A stretch of DNA of 64,000 nt from an uncultured Nocardioides sp. (GTDB lineage Bacteria; Actinomycetota; Actinomycetes; Propionibacteriales; Nocardioidaceae). The stretch covers positions 904,294 to 968,293 of the forward strand of contig NZ_CANKZF010000002.1 of NCBI RefSeq assembly GCF_947488515.1, written 5' to 3'. Numbering within the stretch: position 1 is the stretch's first letter; every line of letters starts with the position of its first letter. Made by a program: the position numbers and the translations under genes. The notes beneath the pieces were generated by a model. It ran no database searches and had not been told where the DNA came from. It saw nothing but the letters and a program-made list of their open reading frames with translations. Below are positions 52,476 through 61,395 of the stretch, piece after piece.

Positions 52476-55400
52476 GTGACCCATCGGAGACTCGCACGGA
52501 GCGTGCTGGCAGTACCGCTGGCACTCTCCGCCGGCTTGGCCGCCACCGTGGCGCCCGGCCTGGCAGCGCCAAGCCCCCAAGCAGCCCAGGCTGCCACTGC
52601 CCCCGCGTCGTTCGAGGAGCGCATGGAGGCGCTCTTCGACGACATCGAGACCGAGTACCGCCCCGGTGTGCGGTGGTGGCTCGCGGAGGGCCTGAACACC
52701 GACGAGACGTTGAAGGCGAACGTCAAGGAGATCGCCGACTCCGGGTTCGGTGAGGCCGAGTTCCTGGCCATGCCCGAGCCCGGCGCTCCGGACGACATCT
52801 ACGGCTGGGGTTCGCAGGAGTGGACCCACGACTCGCGGCTGGTGATGGAGGAGGCCGTGAAGCGCGACCTCGGGTTCAGCCTCACCAGCGGCACCCACTG
52901 GGCCACCGCGAACCTCCCCGACACGTGGTCGTGGCAGGGCGCCAGGTTCGACCTCGACAACAAGGCGTCGTCGCAGGAGCTGAACTACTCCACCGTCCTG
53001 CTCAACGCTGGTGAACGCCACAACGCTGCGCTCCCGCGCCCGGTGCTGCCCACGCAGGCCGCAGCCGCGCGGGTGATGACCTACCAGGGTGTCGTGGCCG
53101 CCAAGATCACCACCGCCCGGACCAACAGTGGTCAGGCCAACGGCTACCGGGAGGGCACCGGCACCGGCAACCTCGACTTCTCGACCCTGGTCGACCTGTC
53201 CGACCGGGTCGTGCAGAACGGCACGGACTACACCCTCGACTGGACCGCTCCGGCCGACGGCCAGTACGCGCTGTTCACGTACTGGATGCACGGCACCGGA
53301 CAGCTCGCGTCGCCGTCGGTGAGCAAGAACTACACGATCAACTACATCGACAAGACGGGTTCGCAGGCCCTCAAGGACTACTGGGAGGCCGAGGTCCTCA
53401 CCCCCGACCTCAAGGAGCTCATCCGCTCCAGCGGCCGCGGCGAGATGTACATGGACTCCCTCGAGATCGCCAGCTACGCCGCTGGCGGCATGCTGTGGGG
53501 CTACGACTTCCTCGAGGAGTTCAAGGAGCGCCGCGGCTACGACGTGCGCAAGTACCTTCCGCTCATCACCTGGGACGCGGTGCGGCACAACTCCAACCGC
53601 AACCCGGCCTACGACTACGCGGTCTCGAGCGACTCGGCCAAGGACGAGCTGAAGAAGATCCGCTTCGACATGGCGCAGACGTACTCCGAGCTCTACGAGC
53701 AGAACGTGCTCAAGCCCATCCAGGAGTGGCTGCACGGCCTCAACATGAAGCTCCGTGCGGAGCCGTCCTACGGCTACACCTACGAGATCTCCACCCCGGG
53801 CAAGTACCTCGACGGCATCGAGACCGAGACGTTCGCCCACAACGGCGACCTCGACGTCTACCGCGGCCTGGTCGGCTCGGCCCACATGTACGACCGCCCG
53901 TTCTCGTCAGAGACCGGCGCAGTGGGCGGCCGCAACATGTTCTACAACATGGACCACTGGACCCAGATTGCGCTCATGCAGATGGCCGGCGGCGTCAACC
54001 GTGTCGTGTGGCACGGCTACTCCGGCATCGAGGGTTCCGCGGCCGACACCAAGTGGCCCGGCCACGAGGGCATGTCCGTGACGTTCTCCGACCGGTTCAA
54101 CAGCCGGATGCCGGCCTCGTCGATGTACCCCGAGTGGAACGAGATGCTCGGCCGCAACCAGAAGATCCTGCGCCAGGGGCAGCCGCAGCGTGACATCGCC
54201 ATCCTGCGCACCGACAACGCCTTCATCTCCTACGGTCAGCCGAGCACGAACACCCCGCCGGAGAACAACTACTTCGCCAACGACCAGCCGTACTTCTGGA
54301 AGGACCTCGGCCTCCAGCACAACGGCTACACCTACGACTACTTCTCCCCGCAGCTGCTCGAGGACGAGGACAACGTCACCTGGACCGACAAGCTCCTGCA
54401 GCCCGACGGCCCGTCCTACAAGGCGATGGTGCTCTACCAGGAGGCCCTCGAGCTCGACAGCGCGAAGAAGCTCCTCGAGGTCGCCAAGGACGGCATCCCG
54501 GTCGTGTTCGTCAACAACACCTCCGAGATCCAGTTCCACCTCGAGCCGGACGTCCAGCACGCCCAGGCAGCCTCGAAGAGCCGTTCGCGTTCGGTCACCG
54601 ACGCCGAGGTGAAGGCCGTGGTCGACCAGATCAAGGCGCTGCCGAACGTGAAGACGGTCGAGAACCAGGCCGACACCATGGCCACCCTGAAGTCGATGGG
54701 CGTCACCCCGCGCGTCGGCTACGCCGAGCCGAACAACAAGCTCATGACCGTGGCACGCCTCGACAAGGACGAGCAGGTCCTCTACACCTACGCCCACTCG
54801 TTCAAGTTCGCCAAGAACGCCGGCGAGGGTCCCTCGACCTTCGAGCTCGTCCTCGAGGGCGCGGGCAAGCCGTACGCCATCGACGACGCCACCGGCGACG
54901 TCACCGAGGTCGGCACGTACCGCATCGTCGACGGCCGCACCCATGTGCAGCTGACCGTCAAGCCCGGCGAGGCACGCGTCATTGCCCTCGACCTGGCCGA
55001 CGCTGGCGCTGGCCTCCACGCGGTGAGCACCACCGCCGACGAGATCCGCTCCACGTCGGGTCGCATCGACCTCGTCGCCACGAAGGCCGGCACCTACGAC
55101 ACCGAGCTGTCGGACGGGTCGACCGTCTCCACCACCGTCGAGGTCCCGGCCGCGGTCACGCTGCCGAAGTGGGACCTGAAGATCGAGGACTGGAACGAAG
55201 GCGACCGCATCGAGAACACCGAGGAGAAGTTCGGGCACACCACCACCGAGGTCTACTACACCACCAAGAAGACCCCACTGAACTTCCCCGACACCGACCT
55301 GGTGTCGTGGAAGGACCTGCCCGCGACGCAGCGCCACCTCAACCTGCTCACCGGACCCAACCCGTCCATGGCAGACGTCTCCGGTGTCGGCACCTACACC

Positions 55401-56327
55401 ACGTCGTTCAAGCTCCCGGCCGACTGGGACAAGAAGGCGACCGGTGCGGTGTTCTCCATCGGCTCCGCCAACGGTGGTTCCACCGAGGTGTACGTCAACG
55501 GCCGCCGCGCAACCTTCCTGGACCTGCGCAGCCTCAAGGTCGACGTCTCCAACCTGGTCAAGCCGGGTACGAACCAGGTCCGCGTGGTCACCACCACCAC
55601 ACTGACCAACCGTCTCCTCAAGCGCGGCTACCGCACCCGTGGCCCCGCCCAGGACTACGGCATCACCGGCGAGGCCAAGGTCACCCCGTACACCGTCGCA
55701 ACCGTCGACGACGGCATCGCTGATCCTGAGCCCGAGCAGCCCGGACCGGGCGCGGTCGACTCCAAGGTCGCAGCCGACGCCGCCGCCGGGGTCTACGGCA
55801 AGGACGCCTCCATCGCGGTCCGCGTCAGCAGCGAGAAGTCGACCACCGGGTCCGTGACCGTCACCTCGGCCGCGGGCGCAGAGCTCGACACCGCCCGCGT
55901 GGTCAACGGCATCGCCAACATCGAGGTCCACACCACCGACCTCGGAGCCGGCACGCACACCCTGCGCCTCGACTACGACGGCAACGCCGAGACCAAGGCG
56001 TCGACCGGTACCGCGACGCTGACCGTGGCCAAGGCCACGACCAGCCTGCGGGCCACGGCCACGCCGAAGAAGCCGAAGATCGGCAAGACCGTCAAGGTCA
56101 CTGTCCGAGTTCGCGCCAGCGACGTCGACCCGGAAGGTCGGGTCGTGGCACGCATCAACGGCAAGAAGGTAGGGGCCGGCAAGCTGCGCAACGGCACCGC
56201 CACCATCAAGCTCGACAAGCTCAACAAGCTCGGTGCCGGCAAGAAGACCATCACCCTGATCTACAAGGGTGACGCCAACATCGAAGGCTCACGCACCACC
56301 ACGTCGGTCACGGTGCGCAAGCGCTGA
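52476..56327 (+). CDS. secreted GH106-like glycoside hydrolase (alpha-L-rhamnosidase type)
   Basis: This 1283-residue protein has a signal peptide (RRLARSVLAVPLALSAGLAATVAPGLAA). The mature part starts the GH106-like region with GVRWWLAEGLNTDETLKANVKEIADSGFGEAEF near residue 65, then FSLTSGTHWATANLP and TYDYFSPQLLEDEDN near 620. A jelly-roll-like beta-sandwich lies at about 950-1090 (GTYTTSFKLPADWDK...STEVYVNGRRA), followed by two Ig-like repeats (1095-1283) with basic ends. GH106 enzymes remove terminal rhamnose from plant polysaccharides or glycans. The rhamnose specificity is family inference. GAGGAA lies before the GTG. The LacI-type element upstream implies sugar induction. A 16-bp perfect stem follows the stop. 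Confidence 0.82.
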   Translation: MTHRRLARSVLAVPLALSAGLAATVAPGLAAPSPQAAQAATAPASFEERMEALFDDIETEYRPGVRWWLAEGLNTDETLKANVKEIADSGFGEAEFLAMPEPGAPDDIYGWGSQEWTHDSRLVMEEAVKRDLGFSLTSGTHWATANLPDTWSWQGARFDLDNKASSQELNYSTVLLNAGERHNAALPRPVLPTQAAAARVMTYQGVVAAKITTARTNSGQANGYREGTGTGNLDFSTLVDLSDRVVQNGTDYTLDWTAPADGQYALFTYWMHGTGQLASPSVSKNYTINYIDKTGSQALKDYWEAEVLTPDLKELIRSSGRGEMYMDSLEIASYAAGGMLWGYDFLEEFKERRGYDVRKYLPLITWDAVRHNSNRNPAYDYAVSSDSAKDELKKIRFDMAQTYSELYEQNVLKPIQEWLHGLNMKLRAEPSYGYTYEISTPGKYLDGIETETFAHNGDLDVYRGLVGSAHMYDRPFSSETGAVGGRNMFYNMDHWTQIALMQMAGGVNRVVWHGYSGIEGSAADTKWPGHEGMSVTFSDRFNSRMPASSMYPEWNEMLGRNQKILRQGQPQRDIAILRTDNAFISYGQPSTNTPPENNYFANDQPYFWKDLGLQHNGYTYDYFSPQLLEDEDNVTWTDKLLQPDGPSYKAMVLYQEALELDSAKKLLEVAKDGIPVVFVNNTSEIQFHLEPDVQHAQAASKSRSRSVTDAEVKAVVDQIKALPNVKTVENQADTMATLKSMGVTPRVGYAEPNNKLMTVARLDKDEQVLYTYAHSFKFAKNAGEGPSTFELVLEGAGKPYAIDDATGDVTEVGTYRIVDGRTHVQLTVKPGEARVIALDLADAGAGLHAVSTTADEIRSTSGRIDLVATKAGTYDTELSDGSTVSTTVEVPAAVTLPKWDLKIEDWNEGDRIENTEEKFGHTTTEVYYTTKKTPLNFPDTDLVSWKDLPATQRHLNLLTGPNPSMADVSGVGTYTTSFKLPADWDKKATGAVFSIGSANGGSTEVYVNGRRATFLDLRSLKVDVSNLVKPGTNQVRVVTTTTLTNRLLKRGYRTRGPAQDYGITGEAKVTPYTVATVDDGIADPEPEQPGPGAVDSKVAADAAAGVYGKDASIAVRVSSEKSTTGSVTVTSAAGAELDTARVVNGIANIEVHTTDLGAGTHTLRLDYDGNAETKASTGTATLTVAKATTSLRATATPKKPKIGKTVKVTVRVRASDVDPEGRVVARINGKKVGAGKLRNGTATIKLDKLNKLGAGKKTITLIYKGDANIEGSRTTTSVTVRKR

Positions 56328-56369
56328 ACCCGTCCGCAGGGCAAAGCCCAGTGAGGTGAAGCCCGCCCA

Positions 56370-56406
56370 GGTGTGCGGTCCCGGCTCAGCGCCGGGACCG
56401 CACACC
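56370..56406 (+). terminator. large perfect hairpin after the first GH106-like gene
   Basis: GGTGTGCGGTCCCGGC (56370-56385), loop TCAGC, then the exact reverse complement to 56406: a 16-bp stem starting 42 nt after the stop. There is no T-tract. It is a strong terminator-like structure. Confidence 0.8.
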
Positions 56407-56806
56407 ACCCCGTTCGCACGGACACGTCCGGAGCCCGCAGGCCAGCGCGCCCCCTCGTCCGTCACCACCGCCTGCCGAGATGTCCCCCGTCGCCCGGCGA
56501 CCCACGCACGACCCCGGAGACGTCCTCGCGAGCGCAACACACGTGCCACCCTTCCGACGACTTCGATCTGAAACGATGCACGACCGGCGGATAGCGCCAC
56601 GCCCCGCACAGATGCCCGCCCGCAGTCCGTCGCGGCGGCCCACCTGCCGCGGAAGAACCGCCCCGCAGGCGTCGCTGAGGCAGTGGCGCGAGGCCCTGTC
56701 GTGCGACGCCTCGCATCCGTCCCGCGGCCGCGAGTCCGGGCTCGCCGGTCGCTCCGGAGGCCACAGCGACCAACTGCCTGACCACATCGACTCACAGGAG
56801 CCCGAC
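56407..56806 (+). other. long leader region of the first mini-HTH gene
   Basis: No supported gene is seen between the terminator and the HTH start. A LacI-type element at 56569-56580 leaves a leader of about 226 nt before the ATG. One frame is open through this stretch but lacks a ribosome binding site and does not look like a real protein. The leader could carry regulatory RNA structure. Confidence 0.4.
56569..56580 (+). promoter_or_regulatory. LacI-type operator upstream of the first mini-HTH gene
   Basis: TGAAACGATGCA differs from the 63522 copy (TGAAACGATTCA) at one base. Confidence 0.6.
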
Positions 56807-57025
56807 ATGCGGGACATCGCGACCGACGCGGCCTTCGTCCCCGACCGCACGACCCTTTGCGTGCTGGGCGCCCTCGCCCGCGGCGCCACGGCCTCAGAGG
56901 CTGCCAGCGACTGCAACATCTCGGGCAGCACGCTGCGGCGCAAGCTTGCCTACGTCCGCGACGCGTGGGGCGTCGAGTCCAGCGTCCAGGTTGTCGTCAT
57001 CGCCGTGCGTCGGGGACTCATCTGA
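56807..57025 (+). CDS. stand-alone GerE/LuxR-like helix-turn-helix protein 1
   Basis: The ATG at 56807 with AGGAG 7 nt upstream gives 72 residues. From DRTTLCVLGALARGATASEAASDCNISGSTLRRKLAYVRDAWGVESSVQVVVIAVRRGLI the whole protein aligns end to end with the GerE effector domain of LuxR-type regulators; no receiver or sensor domain exists. About two thirds of its 60 core residues match the second copy at 63675-63890 by eye. It lies between the two GH106-like genes with a LacI-type element 226 bp upstream. It may bind DNA as a dimer or compete with the full-length response regulator (inference). Confidence 0.8.
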   Translation: MRDIATDAAFVPDRTTLCVLGALARGATASEAASDCNISGSTLRRKLAYVRDAWGVESSVQVVVIAVRRGLI

Positions 57026-57147
57026 CGCCTCCGCACCTGCCGGTCGCAGCCATGACGACCCCAGGCAGCCCAGCACCAGTGACCGATACCGCTCATCTTC
57101 GAGCCAATGTGTTGACCGTCACATGAACGCGTCCTGATGCTGTGCAT

Positions 57148-57159
57148 TGAAACGAATCA
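57148..57159 (+). promoter_or_regulatory. LacI-type operator before the second GH106-like gene
   Basis: TGAAACGAATCA differs from TGAAACGATTCA at one base. A TTGACC (57112-57117) could be the -35 of the promoter it overlaps. It lies 52 bp upstream of the ATG at 57212, which supports that start over an upstream in-frame ATG at 57137. Confidence 0.7.
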
Positions 57160-57211
57160 TGCCGGTGTGGGAACAGCTCCTCCGGCGCGTGAGAACTCGA
57201 TCGGAGTCCGC

Positions 57212-60200
57212 ATGAACCCGACATCGCCGGCCACCTGGCTGCGCGGAAGGCGCACGGCCGCTGCCGTCGCCCTGAGCCTGTCCGTGGGCCTCTCGTCCAT
57301 GGCCCTCGGAGTGGGCGCCAGCCCGTCTGCCGCTGAACCGTCCAGCACGCCCTCGGCGGCCGCGATGGCCAGCCTCAAGTCTCCCGCGGTGCCGAAGAGC
57401 TCCGAGTTCGCGAAGGAGCTGGAGAGCAAGTTCATCGACCCCGACCGCGTCTACAGCACCGACGTGCGCTGGTGGATGGGCGACGCGTCCGCCACAGACG
57501 AGACGCTCCTGGAGGAGATCCAGGCGCTCTACGACGCCGGCTTCCGCGGCGTGGAGCTGTGCATGCAGGACGACAACGCGGCCGACAACGCCGTGTACGC
57601 CTATGGCACGGACATGTGGGCCCACAAGTGGGAGCTTATGATGAACAAGCTCCTCGACCTCGGCATGGGCGTCTACCTGACCTCGGGCACCAACTGGTCC
57701 ACCTCCAACGTGCCGGGCCTCGACCCGACCAGCCAGTCGGCCATGCAGAACCTGACGCTGGGCACCGGCACCGTCAACGCGGGCCAGACGCTTACCACCC
57801 TCACCGCCCCCGCCGCCAACGCCCGCCGCGCCGGAGCGAAGTTCGTCACCGCGTACGCGTACAAGGTGACCAACGGCAACACCGTCGACCCCAACACGTT
57901 CGTCGACCTCAAGGCCCAGATCACCCAGGGCGCCGACGTGTGGACCCAGAACCTCAACTGGACCGCACCCGCCGACGGCACCTACCGCGTCTTCGGCCTC
58001 TGGACCCAGGGCACCTACCAGTCCTCGTCGCCGTCCAAGGACCCCAGCTACGCCACCAACTACTTCGACGCCCGCGGCGTGCAGGCGCTGCGCGAGTTCT
58101 GGGAGACCCACTACCTCGCCGACCCGGCGCTGCGCGCCAAGATCGCCAAGGGCGACGTCCAGCTGTTCATGGACTCCCTCGAGATGAGCACCGGCACCGG
58201 CGGCATGACGTGGTGGGCAGAGGACGCCGCCGCGGAGTTCCAGAAGCGCAAGGGCTACGACATCACGCCCTACCTATTCCTCATCCAGGGCGTCGACAAC
58301 GTGTGGAACAACCCGTACCACCGTGTCGAGACGGCGGGCACGTACAAGCTCGACGGGGCAGAGGACCGCCGCCAGCGGATCGTCAACGACTGGCAGGACG
58401 TCCTCACCCAGCTCTACCGCGAGCGGATGCTCCAGCCGATGAAGACGTGGCTGAACTCGGTGGGCATCGAGACCCGGGCCCAGATCTCCTACGGCAAGCC
58501 GATCGAGATGTCCGAGCCCTCGATGGACGTCGACTACCCGGAGGCCGAGAACCGCAACCAGTACAACCAGGTGGACATGTTCCGCTACTGGACCGGTGGC
58601 GCGAAGCTCGAGAACAAGGTGCTCTCCTCGGAGACCACCGCGCTCAACTTCGCCTGGAACGGCACCCACCAGCTGCGGCTCGAGGACGCCTACTCCCAGT
58701 TCGCGGCCGGCATGCAGCGCACGATCTGGCACATCTGGACCGCCGGGTACGGCTACGGCAACTACCAGTGGCCGGGATACGTCACCCGCGGCAACTTCAC
58801 CCTCGTCTCCACCCGGGCGCCGTCGTCGAAGAACTACGACGAATTCAACGCCCACCTGGGTCGCGTCCAGGGACTGCTGCAGACCGGCAAGGCCCGCTCG
58901 GACGTCGGATTCATCACCCAGAAGTTCGTCCACGGCATGGCGTTCGGCGCCGGAACCGGCAGCAACAACCAGGGCATGCAGTGGCAGAAGGCCCACCAGG
59001 GCATCCACTACCGCTCCACCGAGCTCCAGGACAACGGCTACACCTACGACTACTTCAGCCCGCGGTTCCTCTTCGACGACGACGTCAAGTTCGACCAGCA
59101 GACCAAGACGATCGAGAAGGCCGGCTACAAGGCCGTCGTGCTCTACCAGGACTGGCTCGACATCAACGGCGCACGTCGCCTGCTGAACTGGGCCAAGCGC
59201 GGCCTCAAGGTCGTCATCCTCGAAGACGCCGCCCGACGCACGCCGTTCAACGACGGCAAGGACGGCGCTCTGAAGAAGGTCATGGACGAGATGAAGACGC
59301 TGCCGACCGTGCGGAAGGCCACCGTCTACGACAACATCGACTACTTCTCCACCACGCCGGGCGGATACCAGGACAACGTCCTGGAGAAGCTCCAGGAGCT
59401 CGGAGTCGAGCCCTACACCGGCTACTCCGAGCCCAACCAGCAGCTGCTGGGCCAGACCCGCGAGGACGAGGCCGGCAACCGCTACGTCTACCTCTACAAC
59501 TACGACGACGGCTCCTACCGCGACAAGTCCCTCAACCCCGAGGTCCGCAACGCCCCCAACCCGGGCACGAACATCAAGACCGACGTCGAGGTCGACGGCC
59601 AGTACGTGCCGTACGTCATCGACGCCTGGACGGGTGAGGCGACCGAGCTGGCCGACTACCGCTGGGAGGACGGCAAGACCGTCGTCCCGGTCGACCTCGA
59701 CTACAACAACATCGAGCTGCTCGCCTTCGAGAAGGCAGGTGGCGAGAGGCTGCACGTCACGTCTACGGACGCTGACACGGCGTACTCCACTGACAAGGGT
59801 GTCGCGGTGCGTGCCACCGAGTCCGGCACCGTGTCCACCACCCTGAGCAACGGCAAGAAGTACACCGACGCGGTCACTGTCCCTGGCGCGTACGACATCA
59901 CGGACTGGGACCTCACGGTTTCCTCGTGGCGTCCGAACCCGACCGCCGGTGACCTGTCGCGCACCGAGGTCCTCAACGGTGTCACGACCACCAACCGCAA
60001 GACCTCGACGGTGACCACCGACATCAACGTCGAGCTGGACAAGCTGACGACGTGGGACAAGATCCCGCAGGTCGGCAAGGCTGTGTCCGGGACCGGGCAC
60101 TACGAAGCGAGCTTCGACTGGGACGCCGACACAGCCTCAGGTGCCTACCTCGACTTCGGCGACTCGCTCGAGGAGTCGATGACGGTGTGGATCAACGGCA

Positions 60201-60928
60201 AGAAGGTCGGAGGCCACGTCTCGACCAACCCGACCAAGGTCAAGCGTGACGTCGGTGGGGTCGGCAAGCCGACCATCGACGACGGCACCGGCAACCAGAT
60301 GCCACTGATCGGCAAGGACGAGTACACCGGTGGCGTGAACTGGATGGACCCGGTCACCGACGTCAGCGCCTACCTCGTCGACGGGACGAACGACATCGTC
60401 ATCGAGTACAACTCCGCGCTCGCCAACGTCCAGCTCGACCGTGGCATCGCGCCCGCCGAGCGGCTCAACGCCGAGGGCTGGTGGGGCTACAACATCGGGT
60501 ACCTCTCCTTCGGTCCCGCTCAGGCCAAGCTGGTCCCGTTCGTCGACGTCGAGTACACCGGCGCCGACGAGCCGGCACCGCCGACCACCACCCCGACCCC
60601 GACCACGAACCCGACTCCCACCACCACCCCGACGCCCACCACCACCCCGACTCCCACGCCCGCCGTGGTGCCGAAGGTGACCGTGAAGTCGAAGGTCCGG
60701 GCCGGCGACAAGCTGAAGATCCGGGTTCGCGACCTGTCGGTCAACAAGGTGTCGATCACCTTGGGCGGCAAGAACCTGGGCACGGCGAAGGTCAAGGACG
60801 GCAAGGTCTCGGTCACCCGCGTCGTGCCGAGGAATCTCTCCGGCAAGACGGTCCTGCGGGTTCTGGACCGCAAGGGTGAGGTCCTCGTCAGGGCCACCAT
60901 CCGCGTCGTGAAGAGGAAGGCGGCCTAA
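57212..60928 (+). CDS. secreted GH106-like glycoside hydrolase 2
   Basis: The ATG at 57212 with GGAG upstream gives 1238 residues. A signal peptide (LRGRRTAAAVALSLSVGLSSMALGVGA) is followed by the catalytic-type region opening DVRWWMGDASATDETLLEEIQALYDAGFRGVELCMQ near 84. YLTSGTNWSTSNVPGLD and TYDYFSPRFLFDDDVKF near 610 match the first enzyme block for block. A beta-sandwich lies at about 940-1110, then a Thr/Pro linker (1121-1150) and a C-terminal Ig-like domain (1151-1238). The linker and C-terminus differ from the first enzyme, suggesting different wall or substrate anchoring. The pair probably cleaves related rhamnose linkages. Confidence 0.82.
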   Translation: MNPTSPATWLRGRRTAAAVALSLSVGLSSMALGVGASPSAAEPSSTPSAAAMASLKSPAVPKSSEFAKELESKFIDPDRVYSTDVRWWMGDASATDETLLEEIQALYDAGFRGVELCMQDDNAADNAVYAYGTDMWAHKWELMMNKLLDLGMGVYLTSGTNWSTSNVPGLDPTSQSAMQNLTLGTGTVNAGQTLTTLTAPAANARRAGAKFVTAYAYKVTNGNTVDPNTFVDLKAQITQGADVWTQNLNWTAPADGTYRVFGLWTQGTYQSSSPSKDPSYATNYFDARGVQALREFWETHYLADPALRAKIAKGDVQLFMDSLEMSTGTGGMTWWAEDAAAEFQKRKGYDITPYLFLIQGVDNVWNNPYHRVETAGTYKLDGAEDRRQRIVNDWQDVLTQLYRERMLQPMKTWLNSVGIETRAQISYGKPIEMSEPSMDVDYPEAENRNQYNQVDMFRYWTGGAKLENKVLSSETTALNFAWNGTHQLRLEDAYSQFAAGMQRTIWHIWTAGYGYGNYQWPGYVTRGNFTLVSTRAPSSKNYDEFNAHLGRVQGLLQTGKARSDVGFITQKFVHGMAFGAGTGSNNQGMQWQKAHQGIHYRSTELQDNGYTYDYFSPRFLFDDDVKFDQQTKTIEKAGYKAVVLYQDWLDINGARRLLNWAKRGLKVVILEDAARRTPFNDGKDGALKKVMDEMKTLPTVRKATVYDNIDYFSTTPGGYQDNVLEKLQELGVEPYTGYSEPNQQLLGQTREDEAGNRYVYLYNYDDGSYRDKSLNPEVRNAPNPGTNIKTDVEVDGQYVPYVIDAWTGEATELADYRWEDGKTVVPVDLDYNNIELLAFEKAGGERLHVTSTDADTAYSTDKGVAVRATESGTVSTTLSNGKKYTDAVTVPGAYDITDWDLTVSSWRPNPTAGDLSRTEVLNGVTTTNRKTSTVTTDINVELDKLTTWDKIPQVGKAVSGTGHYEASFDWDADTASGAYLDFGDSLEESMTVWINGKKVGGHVSTNPTKVKRDVGGVGKPTIDDGTGNQMPLIGKDEYTGGVNWMDPVTDVSAYLVDGTNDIVIEYNSALANVQLDRGIAPAERLNAEGWWGYNIGYLSFGPAQAKLVPFVDVEYTGADEPAPPTTTPTPTTNPTPTTTPTPTTTPTPTPAVVPKVTVKSKVRAGDKLKIRVRDLSVNKVSITLGGKNLGTAKVKDGKVSVTRVVPRNLSGKTVLRVLDRKGEVLVRATIRVVKRKAA

Positions 60929-60971
60929 CCCACTCGGCCACCCCCGGGCCCCCCGGAGAGGCCGCCATCAA

Positions 60972-61007
60972 GCAGGGGTCCGCGTCCGTGTGGGCGCGGG
61001 CCCCTGC
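60972..61007 (+). terminator. 16-bp stem hairpin after the second GH106-like gene
   Basis: GCAGGGGTCCGCGTCC pairs with GGGCGCGGGCCCCTGC over a GTGT loop, with two G-U pairs. It starts 44 nt after the stop. There is no T-tract. Confidence 0.8.
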
Positions 61008-61395
61008 GCATCGCAACGCCAGTCCCTCCGGGCCATCGCATCCGCTGACGTGCGACGGCCCGGCGGGACCCAGTGCAGGGCGGTGAAGAGCCGGCGGCGA
61101 AGTACCACCGCGAGGGTGGGAAGCTCGTCCGCCGCCGACGATCAAGCCGACCATCGCCACCAGACACCCCCGTGTCGCGCCATACCGCGGACACCCAGGA
61201 GGACCTTCCTGGTCGCCGGAATCTCAGCGCTTCGGCGCCGCCCGGCGGCGGCGGCAGTTGGCGTGGACCATCGCACCCGGTCGCCGATCTCGTCCTCGGG
61301 ACTCGGCTGCCGTCGGACTACGATCAGTGGGGCGCGCTGGCTGAGTCACGCTCGGCTGCTCTGCTGCGTCATGACCTTGGAAGTGGGGACCACAC
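61008..61395. other. non-coding spacer before the second two-component operon
   Basis: No credible gene is seen; overlapping frames on both strands lack ribosome binding sites and recognisable motifs. TACGAT at 61319-61324 is a possible -10 about 72 nt before the kinase start. I found no copy of the TGAAACG element in this spacer. Confidence 0.4.

Noticed and set aside
56480..56806. N-terminal extension of the first mini-HTH protein to 181 residues
   Set aside because: The extension is Arg/Pro/Ser-rich without motifs, the paralogue lacks it, a ribosome binding site sits before 56807, and the LacI-type element would fall inside it.
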